Below are positions 1 to 10,355 of a DNA stretch of 64,000 nt, one piece after another; position 1 is the first letter of the stretch; each line of letters starts with the position of its first letter. Position numbers and translations under genes: made by a program. The notes below the pieces were generated by a model that was not told where the DNA came from, searched no databases, and saw only the letters and a program-made list of their open reading frames with translations. The stretch covers positions 62,001-126,000 of the forward strand of contig NZ_JAFEVR010000006.1 in assembly GCF_017352375.1 (NCBI RefSeq), read 5' to 3'. This DNA comes from Mycolicibacterium sp. S2-37. Its GTDB lineage: Bacteria > Actinomycetota > Actinomycetes > Mycobacteriales > Mycobacteriaceae.

Positions 1-327
1 CAGTGCGACGACGAGCAGTACCACCGCGGCGGCCAACACCCACAACCACAGCGGCGATCTGGGTCCGCTGGGCGGCGGCGGCTCGCTGGACGGGATGCCC
101 TGGCCGAACCCCTGGTCGTAGCCAGGACCGTACTGTCCCGTTGCGTACTCGTCGTATCCGTACTGCTGATACGGGTTCAGCCGTTCGGTGGGATTCGATC
201 CCATGGGTCGCTGGTATCCAGACCCGTACGGTGTCTGGTCCGCGTACGCGGGATCGGGATGCCGTGGATACCCGTTGCCGTAGGGCTGGTTCGGGTCAGG
301 GCCGTCCCGACGTGGTGAATCAGTCAT
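1..327 (-). CDS. Proline/tyrosine-rich membrane protein, 5' part (Rv2507-like)
   Basis: The gene runs off the left edge, so only about 109 N-terminal codons are present. ATG at 327 is preceded by an AGGTGG ribosome site at 332-337. The visible protein starts MTDSPRRDGPDPNQPYGNGY. It is rich in Pro, Tyr, Gly and Gln for about 90 residues, with repeated P-Y-G and Q-Y-G motifs. A hydrophobic segment (PLWLWVLAAAVVLLVV) then begins a membrane helix. This layout, a disordered cytoplasmic N-terminus followed by one helix, fits the proline-rich membrane protein next to the Rv2506 TetR gene in M. tuberculosis. Function is unknown. It is divergent from the S9 peptidase gene, about 80 bases away. Confidence 0.75.
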   Translation of the reverse strand, partial: MTDSPRRDGPDPNQPYGNGYPRHPDPAYADQTPYGSGYQRPMGSNPTERLNPYQQYGYDEYATGQYGPGYDQGFGQGIPSSEPPPPSGPRSPLWLWVLAAAVVLLVVAL

Positions 328-408
328 GTCCACCTCATGGTTCGCAGGGTACCCGCGAACCCTGCCGGATCGTCGCCATGTCGGGGATTGCGCCGGTGCG
401 AATTGATC

Positions 409-2337
409 ATGAAGGGGCTGGCCCGCCGCCGGTTGACGGCACGATGGACAATCGGACCCGTGATACGTCGGGTGCGCGCGAATTACGGTGCGTCGCTGTC
501 TCCGGACGCGACCGCCTTCGCCCACCTCGTGGACGACGGCGGCTATCCGTCGGCGGTCCAGCGCTTCCTGCGGGGCTGGCGTGCGAGCTCCTCACGCGAC
601 GTCGAGCTGCCGGTCGAAGGGCCCGTCGTGCGCGTGATGCACTCCGCCGACGGGCACTGGCTCGCCTGTCAGGTCGCGCCGGAGGGCAGTGACCGTTTTC
701 AGATCTGGGTGGTGACAACCGATCCCGACGACCGCGACGCCCACCGCGTCGACTTCTGGCCCGAAGGTCAGCCCGAGGGCAGCGCCGAGCTGATCGGCTG
801 GGACGGTACGCAGGTCGCGGCGATCCTCACCGGCGAGGACGGGGTCGGCACGTCCTGCCTCATCGAACCGGCCGACGGCAGTGCCGTCGTCTTGGACCGC
901 CGCACCGCGGGCCGGTTGGTCGACGCGTGGGCGGGCGCGGCCCTGGTGCGGGTGGGTCCGCGCGGATACCGGGACCTCATATTGCTGCGTGGTCAGACCG
1001 AGACGGCGCTGCTGCCCTACGACCCCGGGTCGACCACCGACATGGGTTACATCCTCGACGACCACAGCCCCCGGCGGCTGCGCTCGGGCATCACCGGCGA
1101 CACCTTCGACCTCTACCAACCGGCCAAGACATACGGACTGAACAGCACCGAGGGCTACGTGCGGGCGTTGATCCGCAGCGACAACGGCGGCACCCACGCC
1201 CGGTTGATCGAGGTCACCCAGACCGCCGAGGGCGTGTCCTACCACGTCGTCGCGGAGAAGCCCGGCTTCGATCTCGACGAGTTCGTGGTCAGCGACGACC
1301 TCTCGACGGTCGCTCTGCTCTGGAACATCAACGGCTGCAGTGAATTACAGATCCTCGAATACGCCGACAACACACTGTCCGAGCCCATCCCGCTGCCCGG
1401 TCTGGTGGCCACGGAGCTCACCATCAGCGCAGGCGGGTCCATGGTCGCCATGACGGTCGAGAGCCCGTCGTTGCCGCCGACGGTCGAACTGGTCGATCCC
1501 CGGTCGCGGGAATGGCAGCGAGTCGACCGCGAACCCAGCGAGGGACCGCTGACGGCAGATCCCACGCTCGAAACCCTCATCACCAGAGACGGTTTGGAGA
1601 TCACCGGCTGGCTGTACCGGCCGCCGGCGCCGGTCGAACCGATCGGCGCGATGATCTTCCTGCACGGCGGGCCCGAGGGTCAGTCGCGGCCGGGATACAA
1701 CGAGTACTACCCACCGCTGCTGGCCGCCGGCATCACGGTGTTCACCCCGAACGTCAGGGGATCGGGCGGATTCGGCCGGGCGTTCATGCACGCCGACGAC
1801 AAGGAGCTGCGGTTCGCCGCCATCGACGACGTCGCCGACTGCGTGCGCTACCTCATCGAGCGCGAAGCGGTACCCGCCGACCGCATCGCCTGCTGTGGAT
1901 GGTCCTACGGCGGCTATCTGACCCAGGCGGCGTTGGCCTTTCACCCGGAGCTGTTCGCAGCGGGCATCAGCATCTGCGGTATGAGCGATCTGAACACCTG
2001 GTACCGCAACACCGAGACCTGGATCGCCACCGCCGCCTACCCGAAGTACGGGCACCCCGTCGGCGACCGCGAGCTCCTGGAGCGGTTGTCGCCGCTGCTC
2101 CGCGCCTCGGCGCTCACGGCGCCGCTGCTGCTGGTGCACGGGGGCAACGACACCAATGTGCCCCCGAGTGAGTCCCAGCAGATGTACGACGCCCTGCGCG
2201 CGCTGGACCGCACCGTCGAGCTGTTGGTCTTCAACGACGACGGCCACGAGATCGTCAAGCAGGAAAATCGGGCGGCGCTGATGGGTGCGATGTCCAACTG
2301 GTTGGTCAAGGCGTTCACGTCGGCCACGGTGACCTGA
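409..2337 (+). CDS. Prolyl oligopeptidase family (S9) serine peptidase
   Basis: An S9-family alpha/beta-hydrolase peptidase of about 642 residues. The N-terminal 400 residues carry degenerate beta-propeller sequence; the last 230 or so form the hydrolase domain. The expected triad is visible: Ser499 in GWSYGG, Asp581 in HGGNDTNVP and His613 in DDGHEIV, numbered from ATG 409. It probably cleaves short peptides in the cytoplasm, as no signal peptide is seen. The start is uncertain. ATG 409 and GTG 460 are both possible and neither has a good Shine-Dalgarno; the open frame reaches back to 337 but would then crowd the divergent gene. It is not obviously in an operon. Confidence 0.85.
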   Translation: MKGLARRRLTARWTIGPVIRRVRANYGASLSPDATAFAHLVDDGGYPSAVQRFLRGWRASSSRDVELPVEGPVVRVMHSADGHWLACQVAPEGSDRFQIWVVTTDPDDRDAHRVDFWPEGQPEGSAELIGWDGTQVAAILTGEDGVGTSCLIEPADGSAVVLDRRTAGRLVDAWAGAALVRVGPRGYRDLILLRGQTETALLPYDPGSTTDMGYILDDHSPRRLRSGITGDTFDLYQPAKTYGLNSTEGYVRALIRSDNGGTHARLIEVTQTAEGVSYHVVAEKPGFDLDEFVVSDDLSTVALLWNINGCSELQILEYADNTLSEPIPLPGLVATELTISAGGSMVAMTVESPSLPPTVELVDPRSREWQRVDREPSEGPLTADPTLETLITRDGLEITGWLYRPPAPVEPIGAMIFLHGGPEGQSRPGYNEYYPPLLAAGITVFTPNVRGSGGFGRAFMHADDKELRFAAIDDVADCVRYLIEREAVPADRIACCGWSYGGYLTQAALAFHPELFAAGISICGMSDLNTWYRNTETWIATAAYPKYGHPVGDRELLERLSPLLRASALTAPLLLVHGGNDTNVPPSESQQMYDALRALDRTVELLVFNDDGHEIVKQENRAALMGAMSNWLVKAFTSATVT

Positions 2338-2358
2338 CTTCCCAAGTGCCCGCGGCAT

Positions 2359-2384
2359 GTTTGGCGAAAATGACCGCAGGGTAA
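2359..2384 (+). promoter_or_regulatory. SigF-type promoter
   Basis: GTTT at 2359-2362, a 16-base spacer, then GGGTAA at 2379-2384. This matches the mycobacterial SigF pattern (GTTT, 15-17 bases, GGGTAT) with one mismatch. It lies 48 bases upstream of the small membrane protein gene at 2432 and is correctly oriented. Read by eye only. Confidence 0.6.
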
Positions 2385-2431
2385 ACCGTCCTGCGCGTCA
2401 CGTTGGCGCAAACGAGGGATGGAGGCGCGGC

Positions 2432-2641
2432 ATGAGAGGCCTAATCGGCATAGTTGTCCTCGTCTGGTTGGTGATCGGCGTCGTGGCTGCCTATCAGCGC
2501 GACTACTTTAAGACGGGTGACGCCAACTGCGCCACGGCAGCCAATGTGGCGTTGACGGTAGTGGCCGGCCCGCTCAACTATGCGGGCGTCAACCCGAAGG
2601 TGAACTGCGCCGAGGTGCAGATTCCCCAGCCCAGCCAGTGA
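2432..2641 (+). CDS. Small single-pass membrane or secreted protein, 69 aa
   Basis: ATG 2432 follows a GGAGG ribosome site at 2421-2425. The protein begins with a hydrophobic helix (MRGLIGIVVLVWLVIGVVAA) and then a short extracytoplasmic tail of about 48 residues with two cysteines (DANCATAANV and KVNCAEVQ) that could form a disulphide. The same type of short protein is common in mycobacterial genomes but has no assigned function that I know of. The SigF-like promoter just upstream and the second tiny membrane gene 39 bases downstream suggest a stress-induced envelope pair. An in-frame ATG at 2357 lies inside the promoter and is unlikely to be used. Confidence 0.7.
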   Translation: MRGLIGIVVLVWLVIGVVAAYQRDYFKTGDANCATAANVALTVVAGPLNYAGVNPKVNCAEVQIPQPSQ

Positions 2642-2680
2642 TCGCTGGCGCCTACAAATAACAGGGAGATGGAGTAGACA

Positions 2681-2836
2681 GTGATTATTCTCGGAATCAT
2701 CTTGGTGGTGCTGGGATTCGTGCTGGGCATGAACATCCTGACGACCATCGGTGCAGTGCTCATCGTGGTCGGAGCGATCTTCTGGATTCTCGGAGCGACC
2801 GGCCGCGCCGTCGGAGGGCGCAAAGTCTGGTATTAG
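2681..2836 (+). CDS. DUF6131-type tiny hydrophobic membrane protein, 51 aa
   Basis: GTG 2681 follows AGGGAGATGGAG. The 51-residue product (start VIILGIILVVLGFVLGMNIL) is almost wholly two hydrophobic helices separated by a short turn, ending in a basic GRAVGGRKVWY tail. The pattern, including the closing GRAVGGR motif, matches what I know as DUF6131 in actinobacteria. The role is unknown. It follows the 69-aa membrane protein gene in the same direction with a 39-base gap, so both may be read from the SigF-like promoter. Its 3' end overlaps the convergent TetR gene by 4 bases. Confidence 0.7.
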   Translation: MIILGIILVVLGFVLGMNILTTIGAVLIVVGAIFWILGATGRAVGGRKVWY

Positions 2837-3453
2837 TCCCCCAGCCGACCGGCCGAGGCCAGTGCCGCCACTGTCATAGCCCGCAAGACAGTGCGCGAAC
2901 TGGCCTCGGCTGTTTTGTTGGCACCGGGTCTGACGCTGTGCGGTGTCGAGTTGAGCAGACCGAAGACGGCGTGTGCCATCAGCCGCGCTTCGGCCTCACC
3001 GAGTTCGCCGTCGAGCCGTCGCAGCACGTCGACCCAGATCTCCACATACAGCCGTTGCGCGCGGCGCACCTGGCGCTTCGCGGGGTCGGGCAGATGTCCC
3101 AGATCCCGGTCCTGGATGCGGATCAGATCCGACTCCCCGAGCGCGAAGTCGAGGTGGAAGTCGATGAGGCCGTCGAGAGCGGCCGAGGCGTTCTCGGATG
3201 CGGCGATCACCTCGCGGGCGCCGGCGAGAAGCCGAGTGCTGATCCCGACGAGCAACTCGACCAGCAGCGCCTCTTTGTTCGGGAAGTGACGGTAGATGGC
3301 GGGCCCGCTGATGCCGACGGCCGCGCCGATGTCCTCCAACCGCACCGCAAGGTAGCCCTTCTCGGCCACCAGGCGTTCGGCGGCCCTGATGAGCTGACTG
3401 CGGCGATCGGATTTCGCCTGGCCGCGGCGAGTGCTCGGCGCCGGAGAGGTCAT
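2833..3453 (-). CDS. TetR-family repressor of the acc/fadE19 operon (Rv2506-like)
   Basis: A 206-aa TetR regulator. Residues about 16-62 form the DNA-binding domain (RSQLIRAAERLVAEKGY, then IGAAVGISGPAIYRHFPNKEALL, the canonical helix-turn-helix end). The rest is the ligand-binding helical domain. It is divergent from accD1 with 93 bases between them, and that gap holds two GTTA(A/G)-N6-TTAAC palindromes. By family logic it represses the catabolic operon and itself, and releases DNA on binding an acyl-CoA intermediate. That ligand is an inference. The M. tuberculosis orthologue sits at the head of the same cluster. Confidence 0.88.
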   Translation of the reverse strand: MTSPAPSTRRGQAKSDRRSQLIRAAERLVAEKGYLAVRLEDIGAAVGISGPAIYRHFPNKEALLVELLVGISTRLLAGAREVIAASENASAALDGLIDFHLDFALGESDLIRIQDRDLGHLPDPAKRQVRRAQRLYVEIWVDVLRRLDGELGEAEARLMAHAVFGLLNSTPHSVRPGANKTAEASSRTVLRAMTVAALASAGRLGD

Positions 3454-3489
3454 CGCAAGGAATCCTCGATCGAGCAGTGGACATTCTCA

Positions 3490-5097
<1,608 letters not shown>

Positions 5098-5101
5098 TCG
5101 C

Positions 5102-7096
5102 GTGACTTCCCACACTTTCGGCACCGTCCTGGTCGCCAACCGCGGTGAGATCGCCGTCCGTGTCATCCGCACTCTGCGGGCGATGGGCATCCGGTCGATC
5201 GCGGTGTACAGCGACGCCGATGCGGGCGCCCGTCATGTCACCGAGGCCGACGTCGCTGTGCGGATCGGCCCCGCGCCGGCACGGCAGAGCTACCTCGACA
5301 TCGACGCCGTGGTGGCCGCGGCCCAGCGCACCGGTGCCGAGGCTGTTCACCCCGGTTACGGTTTCCTCTCGGAGAACGCACGATTCGCCGCAGCGCTGCA
5401 GGCTGCCGGCATCGTGTTCATCGGCCCCCCGGTGGCCGCGATCGAGACCATGGGCGACAAGATCACCGCCAAGGCGGCGGTGTCGGCCTTCGGTGTCCCG
5501 GTGGTCCCGGGGCTGTCGCGTCCGGGCCTGACCGACGCCGATCTGATCGCCGGCGCCCCCGAGGTCGGATTCCCGGTGCTGGTCAAACCGTCGGCCGGTG
5601 GTGGCGGCAAGGGTATGCGGGTGGTGCACGACGCCGGTGAACTCCCTGCTGCGCTGACGTCCGCGCGCCGTGAGGCAGCTGCAGCGTTCGGTGACGACAC
5701 CCTGTTCATCGAGCGGTTCGTGCTCAACCCCCGCCATATCGAGGTGCAGGTCCTCGCCGACGGGCACGGCAACGTCATCCACCTCGGGGAGCGGGAGTGC
5801 AGCCTGCAACGCCGCCACCAGAAGGTCATCGAGGAGGCGCCGTCACCACTGCTCGACCCCGACACCCGCGCACGGATCGGGGCAGCAGCATGTGATACGG
5901 CACGCAGCGTGGACTATGCGGGCGCCGGAACCGTGGAGTTCATCGTGTCGGCCGACCGGCCCGACGAGTTCTTCTTCATGGAGATGAACACCCGGTTGCA
6001 GGTGGAGCATCCGGTGACCGAGATGGTCACCGGCGTCGACCTCGTCGAACAGCAGGTGCGTATCGCGGCCGGGGAACACCTGTCCATAACACAGAGCGAC
6101 ATCCAGATGCGCGGACACGCGATCGAGGCGCGGGTGTACGCCGAGGACGCGGCCGCAGGATTCCTGCCAACCGGCGGACCGGTGCTCGGCGTCGTCGAAC
6201 CCTCACGCGCCGGCATTCGGATCGACTCGGGCCTGGCTGCGGGCACGACCATCGGCAGCGACTACGACCCGATGCTGGCCAAGGTCATCGCCCACGCAGA
6301 GGACCGCACCGCCGCGCTGCGGAGCCTCGACCGCGCGCTGGCCGACACCGCGGTGCTGGGCGTCGTCACCAACATCGACTTCCTCCGCTTCCTGCTCGAC
6401 GACCCCGATGTTCGGGCCGGTCGGCTCGACACCGGCCTGCTCGACCGTCGCACACCGGAATTCGTGCCGGTGCCGATCGGTGACGACCAGCTCATCGCGG
6501 CCGCCGCCTGTCAGTGGCTGCGGAGCTGGCCCGAGCCGGGCGCGGATCTGTGGGCGGTGCCGACGGGGTGGCGGATCGGCGAGCCGGCCCCCACCACACA
6601 CCGGCTGAGCGCCGGCGTCCGCACCGACCACGTCCACCTGACCGGCACTCCGCAGCGGGCGACGGCCACCGTCGAGGATGGGGAGGCCCGGGTGCTCGTC
6701 GCGACGCTCGACGGTGACCGTCTCGCCGTCGAGATCGGTGGTGTGCGCACCGAATACATCGTCGCCGTCTGCGGGAGCGAGGTGTGGCTGTCCGGTGGTG
6801 GGCGCACCGCACGTATCGCCGAGGTACGTGAGGAGCCGGTGCGTGCCGACGACGCGCACAGCGGAGACGCGGAATTGACGAGCCCCATGCCGGGTTCCGT
6901 GGTCGCCGTCAGCGCCGAGGACGGGACACAGGTCGGCTCTGGCGACGTCGTCGTGACGGTTGAGGCCATGAAGATGGAACACGCACTGACCGCCCCGGTT
7001 GACGGGGTGGTCGAACTGCTCGTCGCCGTCGGCGACCAGGTCAAGGTGGGCCAGCCGTTGGCCCGGATCATCGCAGCAATCGAGGAGTCCGCGTAA
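5102..7096 (+). CDS. accA1: Acyl-CoA carboxylase alpha subunit (biotin carboxylase + BCCP)
   Basis: A 664-aa biotin carboxylase/carrier fusion. The N-terminal 450 residues are an ATP-grasp biotin carboxylase: [16 protein letters not shown] near the start, the glycine-rich [10 protein letters not shown] loop, and the [14 protein letters not shown] active-site motif. A weakly conserved linker follows, then a C-terminal biotinyl domain with EAMKMEH. The biotinylated lysine should be K624. It pairs with accD1 directly upstream to make the full 3-methylcrotonyl-CoA-type carboxylase. GTG 5102 begins 4 bases after the accD1 stop, and the last base is shared with the fadE19 start codon (TAATG). Confidence 0.93.
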   Translation: MTSHTFGTVLVANRGEIAVRVIRTLRAMGIRSIAVYSDADAGARHVTEADVAVRIGPAPARQSYLDIDAVVAAAQRTGAEAVHPGYGFLSENARFAAALQAAGIVFIGPPVAAIETMGDKITAKAAVSAFGVPVVPGLSRPGLTDADLIAGAPEVGFPVLVKPSAGGGGKGMRVVHDAGELPAALTSARREAAAAFGDDTLFIERFVLNPRHIEVQVLADGHGNVIHLGERECSLQRRHQKVIEEAPSPLLDPDTRARIGAAACDTARSVDYAGAGTVEFIVSADRPDEFFFMEMNTRLQVEHPVTEMVTGVDLVEQQVRIAAGEHLSITQSDIQMRGHAIEARVYAEDAAAGFLPTGGPVLGVVEPSRAGIRIDSGLAAGTTIGSDYDPMLAKVIAHAEDRTAALRSLDRALADTAVLGVVTNIDFLRFLLDDPDVRAGRLDTGLLDRRTPEFVPVPIGDDQLIAAAACQWLRSWPEPGADLWAVPTGWRIGEPAPTTHRLSAGVRTDHVHLTGTPQRATATVEDGEARVLVATLDGDRLAVEIGGVRTEYIVAVCGSEVWLSGGGRTARIAEVREEPVRADDAHSGDAELTSPMPGSVVAVSAEDGTQVGSGDVVVTVEAMKMEHALTAPVDGVVELLVAVGDQVKVGQPLARIIAAIEESA

Positions 7097-8256
7097 TGAG
7101 TGACTTTCTGTCCACCGGCACGCTGCCGGATCACTATGACCAACTGGCCAAGACGGTGCGTGACTTCGCACAGTCGGTGGTCGCGCCGGTCGCCGCCAAG
7201 CACGACGAGGAGCATTCGTTCCCGTACGAGGTGGTGCGCGGCATGGCCGATATGGGCCTGTTCGGACTCCCGTTCCCCGAGGAGTACGGCGGGATGGGCG
7301 GCGACTACTTCGCGCTGTGCCTGGCGCTCGAGGAGCTGGGCAAGGTCGACCAAAGCGTGGCGATCACCTTGGAGGCCGGCGTCTCGCTGGGCGCCATGCC
7401 GGTGTTCCGGTTCGGCAACGAAGAGCAGAAGCGGGAGTGGATGCCGCTGTTGGCTTCCGGTGCCGCCCTGGGTGCGTTCGGACTGACGGAGGCGGGGGGC
7501 GGCAGCGATGCCGGAGCGACCAGGACGACGGCCCGCCTCGACGACGGGCACTGGGTGATCAACGGCAGCAAGCAGTTCATCACCAACTCGGGCACCGACA
7601 TCACCAAATTGGTGACGGTCACAGCGGTCACCGGCGAACGGGACGGCAAGAAGGAGATCTCGGCGATCCTGGTGCCGGTCCCGACGGCAGGGTTCACCGC
7701 CGAACCGCCGTACAACAAGGTGGGCTGGAACGCCTCGGACACCCATCCGCTGAGCTTCGACGACGTGCGGGTGCCCGAGGAGAACCTGCTCGGCGAGCGC
7801 GGTCGCGGCTACGCGAACTTCCTGCGCATCCTGGACGAGGGCCGGATCGCGATCGCGGCGCTGTCGGTCGGCGCCGCGCAGGGCTGTGTCGACGAGAGTG
7901 TGCGCTACGCCAAGGAGCGGGAAGCGTTCGGCCGCAGCATCGGGAGCAACCAGGCGATCGCCTTCAAGATCGCGCGGATGGAGACCAGAGCGCACGTCGC
8001 CCGTACCGCCTATTACGACGCGGCGGCGCTGATGCTCGCGGGTAAACCGTTCAAGAAGGAGGCGTCGATCGCCAAGCTGGTCGCCAGCGAGGCCGCGATG
8101 GACAACGCGCGTGACGCGACGCAGATCTTCGGTGGCTACGGTTTCATGAACGAGTACAGCGTGGCGCGCCACTACCGCGACAGCAAGATCCTCGAGATTG
8201 GTGAGGGGACAACGGAAGTGCAGCTCATGCTGATCGCCAGGCAGGCGGGACTGTGA
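7096..8256 (+). CDS. fadE19: Acyl-CoA dehydrogenase (isovaleryl/branched-chain type)
   Basis: A 386-aa FAD-dependent acyl-CoA dehydrogenase of normal length. It has the signature AFGLTEAGGGSDAGATRT in the FAD/substrate region, a middle beta domain and the C-terminal helical bundle with FGGYGFMNEYSVARHYRD. The likely catalytic base is Glu370 in IGEGTTEVQ. In this operon, beside a methylcrotonyl-CoA carboxylase, the expected substrate is isovaleryl-CoA or another short branched acyl-CoA. This is inferred from context and from FadE19 in M. tuberculosis. The start codon overlaps the accA1 stop by one base and the stop overlaps the next gene by 4 bases. Confidence 0.92.
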   Translation: MSDFLSTGTLPDHYDQLAKTVRDFAQSVVAPVAAKHDEEHSFPYEVVRGMADMGLFGLPFPEEYGGMGGDYFALCLALEELGKVDQSVAITLEAGVSLGAMPVFRFGNEEQKREWMPLLASGAALGAFGLTEAGGGSDAGATRTTARLDDGHWVINGSKQFITNSGTDITKLVTVTAVTGERDGKKEISAILVPVPTAGFTAEPPYNKVGWNASDTHPLSFDDVRVPEENLLGERGRGYANFLRILDEGRIAIAALSVGAAQGCVDESVRYAKEREAFGRSIGSNQAIAFKIARMETRAHVARTAYYDAAALMLAGKPFKKEASIAKLVASEAAMDNARDATQIFGGYGFMNEYSVARHYRDSKILEIGEGTTEVQLMLIARQAGL

Positions 8257-8753
8257 CGGGCCACGATGCGCCGAAGAAGATCGTGGTCCAGCGCGGGCTG
8301 TGGTACGAGGAGTTCGAGACCGGGGTGCTGTACCAGCATCGGCCGGGCCGGACCATCACCGAGGCGGACAACGTGCTGTTCACGACGTTGACGATGAACA
8401 CGCAGGCGTTACACCTCGATGCGGCGTTCTCCGATGCGCTGCCCCCGTTCAATCAGCGGCTGGTGAACTCGATGTTTACGCTGTCCACGCTCGTCGGGTT
8501 GTCGGTGACACAGCTGACGCAGGGCACGATCGTCGGAAATCTGGGTTTCAGTGACGTCGCGTTCCCCAAACCGCTGTTCCACGGCGACACGCTCTACGCC
8601 GAGACCGAGGTGCTGGAGAAGCGCGAGTCGAAGAGCCGACCGGGGGAGGGGATCGTCACCTTCGCCCACACCGGACGCAACCAGCACGGCGACATCGTCG
8701 CCACCGCATCGCGAAAGACCATGGTGCGCAAGCGTCCGGCGGAGGAGTCGTGA
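8253..8753 (+). CDS. MaoC-like hot-dog dehydratase (Rv2499c-like)
   Basis: A 166-aa single hot-dog-fold protein of the MaoC/(R)-hydratase group. It shows YEEFETGVLYQHRPGRTITEADNVLF near the N-terminus, where hydratase active-site Asp and His residues normally lie, followed by MNTQALHLDAAFSD. The family hydrates or dehydrates enoyl-CoA/3-hydroxyacyl-CoA thioesters. Between an acyl-CoA dehydrogenase and a CitE-type lyase it probably acts on a C5-C6 branched or dicarboxylic CoA ester, such as methylglutaconyl- or mesaconyl-type CoA; this is inferred. GTG 8253 overlaps the fadE19 stop (GTGA), and the 3' end overlaps citE the same way. Confidence 0.85.
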   Translation: MTGHDAPKKIVVQRGLWYEEFETGVLYQHRPGRTITEADNVLFTTLTMNTQALHLDAAFSDALPPFNQRLVNSMFTLSTLVGLSVTQLTQGTIVGNLGFSDVAFPKPLFHGDTLYAETEVLEKRESKSRPGEGIVTFAHTGRNQHGDIVATASRKTMVRKRPAEES

Positions 8754-9553
8754 GCATCGGCGCCAACGGTCCCGGATGGTTGTTCTGCCCGGCCGACCGC
8801 CCGGAGCGGTTCGAGAAAGCCGCAGCTGCAGCCGATGTCGTGATCCTCGACCTCGAGGACGGGGTGGCGGCCAAAGACCGGGAGGCGGCGCGCGCTGCGG
8901 TGATCCAGACGCGACTTGACCCGGCGCGCACGGTGATCCGCGTGAACCCCGCGGGCACGCCGGACCACGAGCCGGATCTGGAAGCGCTGCGGCAGACCGA
9001 CTACACCACGGTGATGCTGGCCAAGACCGACGGACCCGAACAGGTCGCCGCGCTCGCACCGTTGGAGGTGGTGGTGCTGATCGAGACGCCGCTCGGAGCG
9101 CTGAACGTCGTCGAGTCGACCCGCGTCGACAATAGCGTCGCGGTGATGTGGGGTGCGGAAGATCTGTTCGCCGCCACGGGCGGAACCAACAACCGCTGGC
9201 CGGACGGCTCGTATCGCGACGTCGCGAAACACGTTCGCTCGCAGACGCTTCTGGCCGCCAAAGCCTACGGCCGGCTGGCGCTGGACTCGGTGTACCTCGA
9301 CATCAAGAACCTCGACGGATTGCGCGCCGAGGTCGACGATGCCGTCGCGGTCGGATTCGACGCCAAGGTCGCGATTCACCCGACGCAGGTGGCGGTGATC
9401 CGCGACGGTTATGCCCCCACTGCGGACCAGGCCGACTGGGCGCGCCGAGTGCTGGCGGCCGCACGCGATCAGCGCGGTGTGTTCCAGTTCGAGGGTCAGA
9501 TGGTCGACATGCCAGTGTTGCGGCGCGCAGAGCGCATCGTGGCGTTGGCCTGA
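8750..9553 (+). CDS. citE: CitE-like beta-hydroxyacyl-CoA lyase
   Basis: A 267-aa CitE-like TIM-barrel lyase. The N-terminal WLFCPADRPERFEKAAAAAD, the VVILDLEDGVAAKDREAARA metal/substrate segment, and WGAEDLFAATGG are typical of the family. The M. tuberculosis orthologue Rv2498c has been described as a stereospecific lyase for (R)-HMG-CoA and (S)-citramalyl-CoA, linking leucine breakdown and itaconate removal. The position as the last gene of the acc/fadE19 operon fits that role. GTG 8750 overlaps the upstream stop by 4 bases. Its last 58 bases overlap the tail of the convergent frameshifted paralogue. Confidence 0.9.
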   Translation: MSIGANGPGWLFCPADRPERFEKAAAAADVVILDLEDGVAAKDREAARAAVIQTRLDPARTVIRVNPAGTPDHEPDLEALRQTDYTTVMLAKTDGPEQVAALAPLEVVVLIETPLGALNVVESTRVDNSVAVMWGAEDLFAATGGTNNRWPDGSYRDVAKHVRSQTLLAAKAYGRLALDSVYLDIKNLDGLRAEVDDAVAVGFDAKVAIHPTQVAVIRDGYAPTADQADWARRVLAAARDQRGVFQFEGQMVDMPVLRRAERIVALA

Positions 9554-10238
9554 AGCTGAGGCTTGTCGCTCTCGTCGATTTCTCCGAACGGGGGATCCAG
9601 GGTGTAGACCAGGTATCCGCTCTCCTGGTCAACGGCGACCGTGCCGTTCGCCAATCCGCGCAGCGCGATCCGATAGCCGTTGTCGCGCACGACGAGCTTG
9701 ATCCTCTCGGCAAGCGCGTTCCCATCGGGGAAGCGAATCGGTGTCGGCCATCCCGCCCGCGGCACAAACCGGGGGATCTCGATCGGCGCGATCGGGACCC
9801 CCGTTTCGTCTACCGGCCATCCAAATATCGGGTCTAGCCCAGTTATCGGGTCCGGCCGCAGCCGCCCCAAGAACCCGCGCGCCGCGGATTCCGGCCGGCC
9901 TGCGGGCGCAGCCGGTGCCCGCGTCTCCGTGCTGCCGCGGGCCCCTTTGCCGTCCGCAGGCCCGGCGGTAGCGGCCCCCCGACCCGTGTCGGCGTCACTC
10001 GATGCCCTCCGTGCAACGGCCGACGACGGTGCTTTTCCGCCGATGCGGACGCCGGCCCCTTACGGACGCCGGAGGCGGAGGCCGCGGACGCAGAGCCACC
10101 ATCGCTCGGCGACTTCGACGAGCTCGTCTGCGGGTCGGCGTGGGCCATCCCGGCGCCTGCCGTGGTGGCTATCCCCGCACCGACACCCAACGCCACCGCC
10201 AACGCGCCTACCCGGCCCGCGTGTTTGACGTTCCTCAT
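9496..10238 (-). pseudogene. Frameshifted copy 1 of the tandem exported-protein family
   Basis: Its two halves lie in different frames. The N-terminal frame starts at ATG 10238 with MRNVKHAGRVGALAVALGVG and stays homologous through GVRKGPASASAEK, then turns Arg/Gly-rich and non-homologous. The C-terminal frame, open from just after a TAA near 10058, resumes family sequence (RGST...APAGRPE, then NGTVAVDQESGYLVYTLDPPF). One lost base near the A4 run at 10033-10036 (plus strand TTTT) explains the break, and the total of 743 bases fits. The normal ending PPFDGN..GRFGR is replaced by 30 unrelated residues that run into citE. The GGAG ribosome site of the other copies is degraded to CAGAG. Probably a dying duplicate, barring a sequencing error. 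Confidence 0.75.
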
Positions 10239-10265
10239 GGCCACTCTGCCACCAGTTGTCGGGTC

Positions 10266-10284
10266 GCAGTGTGGGGGACACTGC
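10266..10284 (-). promoter_or_regulatory. Conserved 5' hairpin, copy 1
   Basis: GCAGTGT (10266-10272) and ACACTGC (10278-10284) are perfect inverted arms around GGGGG, 28 bases upstream of ATG 10238. The same element precedes the two paralogues. Confidence 0.55.
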
Positions 10285-10355
10285 GGGCACGACGAGGGTG
10301 CAGTTCAGCGGTGCCACCCGCCGCGGCCGCCGTAACCGCGAAAGGCTGGCGATGA

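Noticed and set aside
10030..10062. Programmed -1 frameshift in copy 1 of the tandem family
   Set aside because: The A4 run does not form a classical X-XXY-YYZ slippery site, no downstream structure is evident, and the other two copies do not need a shift. Mutation is simpler.
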